Made by a program: the position numbers and the translations under genes
Part shown: one piece after another, positions 29,522 to 33,858 of the stretch
Layout of the letters: each line of letters begins with the position of its first letter
Numbering within the stretch: the stretch's first letter is position 1
The notes under the pieces: model-generated
The model's input: only the letters and a program-made list of their open reading frames with translations
Database searches by the model: none
What the model was told of the DNA's origin: nothing
Source: a virus
Length of the DNA stretch: 33,858 bases
Reading direction: 5' to 3' (one strand)
IMG/VR virus record: IMGVR_UViG_3300033146_000813
Coordinates: 1 to 33,858 of that record

Positions 29522-32377
29522 AGCGTAAGGAGCAGTAACTAAATCCATAGGATTAGAAACTAAATAACCATGGTATGCTTTACTAAATACATCCGAACCA
29601 TACATATTAAAAGATGCTCCCATGTAGTTCTCCCAAGCCATTTGACCTGCAACAGAAACTGGAGTATGAATAGCTAAGCTACCTATTACCCTTGTAATTC
29701 TAACAAAGAAAGAAGGGTAAGGAAGAACATATAAATCACTTAAGAACTGTAAAGAAGAAGGTAGCTCTTCCTTATAGTCTGGAAGGCTTAATAAAGCATC
29801 TTCTACTGCTGCTTGTTCTGACATACCTTTATCTATATTATGTCTATAAATAACCCATCTAGGTATTAAGTCTGCCAATACAGTAGCTGCACTTCCTAAC
29901 TTTACTAAATTACTATTAGGAGAAGCTATTAACTCTGCTACATACGCTGACATATCATCTGCATTCTTAATAGTCTCCATATGGCTCTTAAAGCCGTTAA
30001 GTACTTCAGCCTCACTCTTACTCCCTTTATTGTCTAACAACGTTCCTAAGGCCCCGTAGAGGGTCTCAATAGCGAATGCTTTACCTCCAAAGTTAGCAGC
30101 CTTCTTAATAGCATCATTCAATGGTGTTGACTTACCTTCTTTAACCATATACTTTCGTATAGTGTGTTCTATAGTAGCTTCCAATCCTTTAGAAGAAGTA
30201 CCATCTTGATGAATTAGTTGAGTACCTAGTGACTGAATGAACCCATTAGCATACGCAGGATTAAAAGGATGTTCATACATTTCTAAATTAATAGCTGCTA
30301 TCTGGTCCTCAATAGTTTTATACCCTTTACTCCCTTCAGGTAATGCTGCTTTTTTAAACATAAGATCAGAACGTTTATTACGTAATGCTGTTACCTCTTT
30401 ACTTCCTGTATAAGCTTCTTTAGTATAGTCTATCATTTGTCTTATACTTGCCCCTTTAGCAGAAGCCACACTCATCCCACTAGCAATATCAATACCAATT
30501 TTAGGTACATTTAATACAATATTATTAATTTTAAACCATCTTATTAAGTCTTTTAATTTCTTATGGTGTACATTTGCAGAATGATTGTTAGTAAATAACC
30601 CTCCTTGTCTATAACCAAATATCCCCTCGCCTAAATCTTTCCTAACCAATACCGCATTACTATCAAAATTACCTATATTAGATAATAGAGACCTGTCTAT
30701 TAACATATATTTATCTTTAACCTCTTTACTTAATTTATCGTAATCAGAAACTTTCCAATTAGCTACATCAATAAGAGCAGGATGATCATTACTATCTATA
30801 AGAGATGGGATTGCTAAATCTATCTGATCTGATCTATTAAATCTAACAGTAAAAGAATCCATTAGAGTGTTTCTAATTTCTTGTGTTTCTAACAACATTA
30901 AGTTGTGAGCATACGAACGGATTAAAGCAGTAACAGGGCTTTTAGAATATCCTAATGTTTTACGCTGAGCAGAAGTTAAAGATATAGCGTAAGCATCTGT
31001 TCCTTTTCTATTAGGTCTTGCAAAGACTGAGTTAGATTTACGTAATGTTGCTATCTTTCCTTCTACAACATCCCCATCTAAATTAGAAGTATATTTAAGT
31101 GGGATATTAATACCTGTTTTCATATACCCTACGTTAGTAGCTATTCCTCCTCTAATAACTTCAGTATTCTCTCTATAGATAATACCAAGTTCTCCGTTTT
31201 TACCAGGCTTATGTAGTGTTTTCCACCCGTACTCTTCTGAAAGAAGGTGGTCATGCTCAGCATCATGTGCAGAAACAACTCGTAACTCGTGGTCTTCTGG
31301 TCCTATATCCTCTATTAAATTCCCTCTTTGGCTATTGTACTCTTTACTACTTCTTAAATGTACTTGATTTGAAATTTTATCACTTACAGCTTTAGCAGTT
31401 ATAGATAACATAATCATATCTGTATATAATTCTTTATCATTTTTATACAAATCTACTAACATATTAACACTGCCTTTAGTGTTTTTTAAAGAGTACAAAG
31501 ATGCTAATGCTTCTACAGTTTCTAATGTTTTAGAGCCTAAAGTAAGCCCATACCCATTAGCGTTAGACTGTACATTTTTACCTCTTAAATCACTATTTGT
31601 ATATAGTAAAGATAAATCTTTTGCATTTTGTATAAGCTTAGGACCATCTTTTCCTAATGAAGCCTCTGCTTCTGTGATTAAAATGTCTATAGAAGTATTC
31701 TCTTCAGTCAATCTTCTTAACATCCCATTATTAGCAATTCCAAATAATGCACTTTCTGCAAAAGTTGTATACGCTAAATCTCTCTCTTTATCTGTTTTAT
31801 ACTTGGCATCAAATCTTTTACCTATCTCTGCTTCTGCTTTTTCTATCCTAGCAATTTGATCTTGATGTGACGCTTGCTTTATAGAACGTAAATTACTTAA
31901 TCTGTAATGGAATTTTTTATCTGGAAAAGTGTATTGTCTAATAAGCTGTACTTGCTCACTTCCATTCCATATACCTGTTAATGCATCCATAGCATCAGTA
32001 TACAAAGGCCCTGTAGTTTCACGTTCCTTTAAGAAGTTATGTAAGTACGTTAAAGCCTCTCTTGTAGGCCCTTCTGCTTGCTCGCCTGCAGTAATAAAAG
32101 CATGAGACAGTAAATCATTACCTCTAGCAAGAGCTATGGTTAAAGGGTCCATATGCTCTGATTTTGCTACAGGTGTCTTATAAGGGATTTTTATTGTTTC
32201 AGCGTTTGTTCTTTTATCGGCATCAGGCACTACTTCCCCTGTTAGTATATGCTCTGCAGTGTCCCTAGCTAACTCTACAGCTTTCTCGTGAGGTAGTTGT
32301 GGGTTATCCTCCTTTATCTCTTTCAATAAATCTCTTACTAATTTACTTTTTATTTCTGCCTTAGTTTTACAAGCCAT
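29504..32377 (-). CDS. Large virion-type protein, probably ejected/internal
   Basis: 957 aa, no enzymatic motif found. Helical N-terminus (KAEIKSKLVRDLLKEIKED). The middle is rich in short repeats of charged helices. A central glycine-containing strand region (about 390-450) follows, then a C-terminal ~110 residues with LADLIPRWVIYRHN, EDALLSLPDYKEELPSSLQF and VLPYPSFFVRITRVIG. That C-terminal part resembles, from memory, the tail region of very large virion or polyvalent proteins that enter the host with phage DNA. A family A/T7-type RNA polymerase signature was sought and not found. It starts at ATG 32377 with AAAGGATAATT upstream, overlapping the end of the preceding gene's stop region. 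Structural or ejected-protein role is inferred from size, strand and context. Confidence 0.6.
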   Translation of the reverse strand: MACKTKAEIKSKLVRDLLKEIKEDNPQLPHEKAVELARDTAEHILTGEVVPDADKRTNAETIKIPYKTPVAKSEHMDPLTIALARGNDLLSHAFITAGEQAEGPTREALTYLHNFLKERETTGPLYTDAMDALTGIWNGSEQVQLIRQYTFPDKKFHYRLSNLRSIKQASHQDQIARIEKAEAEIGKRFDAKYKTDKERDLAYTTFAESALFGIANNGMLRRLTEENTSIDILITEAEASLGKDGPKLIQNAKDLSLLYTNSDLRGKNVQSNANGYGLTLGSKTLETVEALASLYSLKNTKGSVNMLVDLYKNDKELYTDMIMLSITAKAVSDKISNQVHLRSSKEYNSQRGNLIEDIGPEDHELRVVSAHDAEHDHLLSEEYGWKTLHKPGKNGELGIIYRENTEVIRGGIATNVGYMKTGINIPLKYTSNLDGDVVEGKIATLRKSNSVFARPNRKGTDAYAISLTSAQRKTLGYSKSPVTALIRSYAHNLMLLETQEIRNTLMDSFTVRFNRSDQIDLAIPSLIDSNDHPALIDVANWKVSDYDKLSKEVKDKYMLIDRSLLSNIGNFDSNAVLVRKDLGEGIFGYRQGGLFTNNHSANVHHKKLKDLIRWFKINNIVLNVPKIGIDIASGMSVASAKGASIRQMIDYTKEAYTGSKEVTALRNKRSDLMFKKAALPEGSKGYKTIEDQIAAINLEMYEHPFNPAYANGFIQSLGTQLIHQDGTSSKGLEATIEHTIRKYMVKEGKSTPLNDAIKKAANFGGKAFAIETLYGALGTLLDNKGSKSEAEVLNGFKSHMETIKNADDMSAYVAELIASPNSNLVKLGSAATVLADLIPRWVIYRHNIDKGMSEQAAVEDALLSLPDYKEELPSSLQFLSDLYVLPYPSFFVRITRVIGSLAIHTPVSVAGQMAWENYMGASFNMYGSDVFSKAYHGYLVSNPMDLVTAPYAQLDGF

Positions 32378-32379
32378 AA

Positions 32380-33858
32380 TTATCCTTTACAGTTTTTAAG
32401 TTCTTCTGAAACTTTTTTAATATTCTTTTTTAGTATATTACCCATATCTACATTATATTCTTCTGCTATCTGTTTTCCTTTTGCAGATAGAGTTGGTTCT
32501 TTTTCTGAAATTTTTAATGGTTTTGTATCTACCACTTTAACAGCTTCTGAGTTTAAAATAATCATAGAGTCAGTACCTTTAAATGAGCCTTCATCTTTTG
32601 CTTGGTTTTTATATACAACAGCATCGTATCCTAGCTCAACTAATGCTTTATTAATATCTTGTAATGTTTTAACTTTACTTGGTAATTTAATATCATGTTT
32701 CTTGTATAATTCTCTTTTTATATAATTAACATCCCATCCACCTTCTTTATCGTTTACTCTGTCAGTAAGCTCTAAAGTTTTAAGGTCTTTAGTATTTTCA
32801 ATTACTTTTGTAGACTTAGCCTTTTTCTTGCTTAGTACATTTTTACCATAATTTGTATGGACTACATCGGTACCTACATGAAACCCTAACTCATTACTTG
32901 TATCTACTTTAGAATCTTTCCAAGTTTCATCAGTAGCATGAAAGTTAGTCTCACCTTTTTTAGTTGTGACCTCTGTTCTGTTTAATCTATTATACAAAGG
33001 AGTAGCATCTTTTCCTCCAAATTCTTTAGAAGAATCAAGCGTTACCAATTCTTGTAACATCTGCTCAAACCCTACTTCTTTATCTGCTTTCTTACCAAAT
33101 ATTAATTCTTGTATAGCGTCTAATATGATTTTAAATAAAGACCTTGTATCTTTGATAGGGTTCTTTTTCATAGCTTCTACAATTTCACCATTAGTAAACA
33201 CCTCTGCTATAAACTCGTGTAGACTTGTTTGCCAATAATTACTAGCAGTTTCTAAAGAACCGTCTGCTACTTTACTTAGTAAGCTATCATAAGCTTTTTG
33301 CATTGTTTTAGTAAATTTACTGTTAGGATTATTCTCTACTTCCCAATAAGAAGCAGCATGTACTAGCTCATGTGATATATTGTATAATATTTCATTTATA
33401 TTATAAAGAGAATCTTCACTTACTGTAACCGTATTTGTATCTCCGTTATATAGCCCAACAACTCCTTCTTCTAAAGTACCTATTTTTAAAGTAGGTTTAC
33501 CACTCTTTTCAAATAAAAAATTTATAAGTTTGTAATATTTACTATCTTTTACTTGTTGCATATCTTCGTTTAAAAATAAATTATTTAAAAAAGAATCTAC
33601 TTCTTTATGTGTAGAAGTGTTTTCAATTTCTGAAGGTATACTTTTTAAATCCGGTGTTAAGTTTTTATAGTACTCTGCTGTTATTTCTTCATTACCATAT
33701 AAAGGAAGTTTATGTTTACTTTCATGATTCTCTAGTATACGTCTTGAAATCACCGCACCACTTACACTATCTCTTATTATAGTACTAGCTTCTTGTGTTG
33801 GATGTTCTTCTTTAGTTTTATCTATAGGGTTATTATCATACTCTTTTAAAAGTATAGG
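32380..33858 (-). CDS. Polyvalent-type protein with metallopeptidase and ADP-ribosyltransferase-like domains (cut by right edge)
   Basis: On the minus strand the frame is open to the window edge, so the N-terminus is missing; the GTG at 33751-33753 is an internal codon, not a start. Counting from that codon, NISHELVHAASYW (about 125-137) is an HExxH zincin motif. SLHEFIAEVFTN (about 177-188) fits the downstream helix with the third ligand, as in MPTase domains of polyvalent proteins. Near 270-400, NFHATDETW, ELGFHVGTD and ELGYDAVVYKNQ plus a C-terminal SMIILNSEAVK match ART-like domains of polyvalent proteins. Such proteins are carried in virions and modify host targets after entry. It ends AAA GGA TAA, the ribosome binding site for the 957-aa gene. 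Catalytic activity is inferred only. Confidence 0.68.
   Translation of the reverse strand, partial: PILLKEYDNNPIDKTKEEHPTQEASTIIRDSVSGAVISRRILENHESKHKLPLYGNEEITAEYYKNLTPDLKSIPSEIENTSTHKEVDSFLNNLFLNEDMQQVKDSKYYKLINFLFEKSGKPTLKIGTLEEGVVGLYNGDTNTVTVSEDSLYNINEILYNISHELVHAASYWEVENNPNSKFTKTMQKAYDSLLSKVADGSLETASNYWQTSLHEFIAEVFTNGEIVEAMKKNPIKDTRSLFKIILDAIQELIFGKKADKEVGFEQMLQELVTLDSSKEFGGKDATPLYNRLNRTEVTTKKGETNFHATDETWKDSKVDTSNELGFHVGTDVVHTNYGKNVLSKKKAKSTKVIENTKDLKTLELTDRVNDKEGGWDVNYIKRELYKKHDIKLPSKVKTLQDINKALVELGYDAVVYKNQAKDEGSFKGTDSMIILNSEAVKVVDTKPLKISEKEPTLSAKGKQIAEEYNVDMGNILKKNIKKVSEELKNCKG

Noticed and set aside
29504-32377. N4-type virion RNA polymerase
   Set aside because: A stretch ending in ETLYG with upstream Lys vaguely recalls polymerase motif B, but the Arg is absent and no T/DxxGR, motif A or motif C could be found; length is also far below 3,500 residues.
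1-33858. CRISPR array, tRNA genes, integrase or lysis cassette
   Set aside because: No regularly spaced repeats, tRNA-like folds, recombinase motifs or endolysin motifs were seen on reading either strand; a dedicated search could still find a divergent tRNA.

Overview
The window is a stretch of an AT-rich virulent-type bacteriophage genome. It has dense, mostly same-strand genes, frequent 4-14 bp overlaps, no host-type genes, a complete DNA replication and recombination set, class Ia ribonucleotide reductase, and large virion-type proteins on the opposite strand. Strong AAAGGA-type ribosome binding sites and low GC point to a low-GC host that uses Shine-Dalgarno initiation; the host itself cannot be read from the sequence. 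The layout (MoxR-type AAA+ ATPase plus VWA protein, T7-like family A polymerase, phage ATPase, AEP-type primase, nuclease and SSB rightward, then large virion genes leftward) is reminiscent of N4-like podoviruses (Schitoviridae) or relatives. This is an inference from gene order, and no virion RNA polymerase was found.

Region 1 (1-3965, +) holds RNA repair and NAD genes: the 3' end of an ATP-dependent RNA ligase, a frame-disrupted metallophosphatase, nicotinamide phosphoribosyltransferase, the RtcB-type RNA ligase, and a small HTH protein. Region 2 (3966-4233) is the only sizeable intergenic gap. It contains a terminator-like hairpin followed by a ~216-nt element closed by a 23-bp near-perfect inverted repeat with further hairpins and a GC-rich core. 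This is a candidate undescribed structured RNA or cis element. Region 3 (4234-10330, +) is a tightly coupled cluster: an AAA+ ATPase, a VWA protein carrying an N-terminal metallopeptidase-like domain, a zinc-ribbon protein, a GNAT-like protein and six unrecognised proteins, several with a recurring M-[DN]-[KN]-F start.

Region 4 (10332-18678, +) is the replication/recombination module: polymerase domain without a visible 3'-5' exonuclease domain, HTH-metallophosphoesterase, DUF3987-like ATPase, AEP primase, RusA resolvase, PD-(D/E)XK nuclease, Sak4-like ATPase, SSB-like protein, and a 59-aa basic protein. Region 5 (18706-29503, +) covers nucleotide supply and accessory functions: NrdA/NrdB, dNMP kinase, ATP-dependent DNA ligase, NadR/AAA_28-like P-loop protein, ClpP-like protease, PIN-PhoH protein, MazG-like protein, an Acb2/Tad1-hairpin-like putative anti-CBASS protein, a UvrD-like helicase and a small membrane protein.

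Region 6 (29504-33858, -) converges head-on on region 5 with no spacer. It encodes two large proteins of the polyvalent/ejected virion type, one with a metallopeptidase and an ADP-ribosyltransferase-like domain that runs off the right edge. Several genes look like counter-defence: RNA ligases against tRNA or RNA cleavage, NAMPT against NAD depletion, and the Acb2-like protein against cyclic-nucleotide signalling. The best candidates for something new are the structured element at 4001-4216 and the AAA+/VWA-metallopeptidase cluster that follows it. No tRNA, rRNA, CRISPR array, IS element or integrase was seen.
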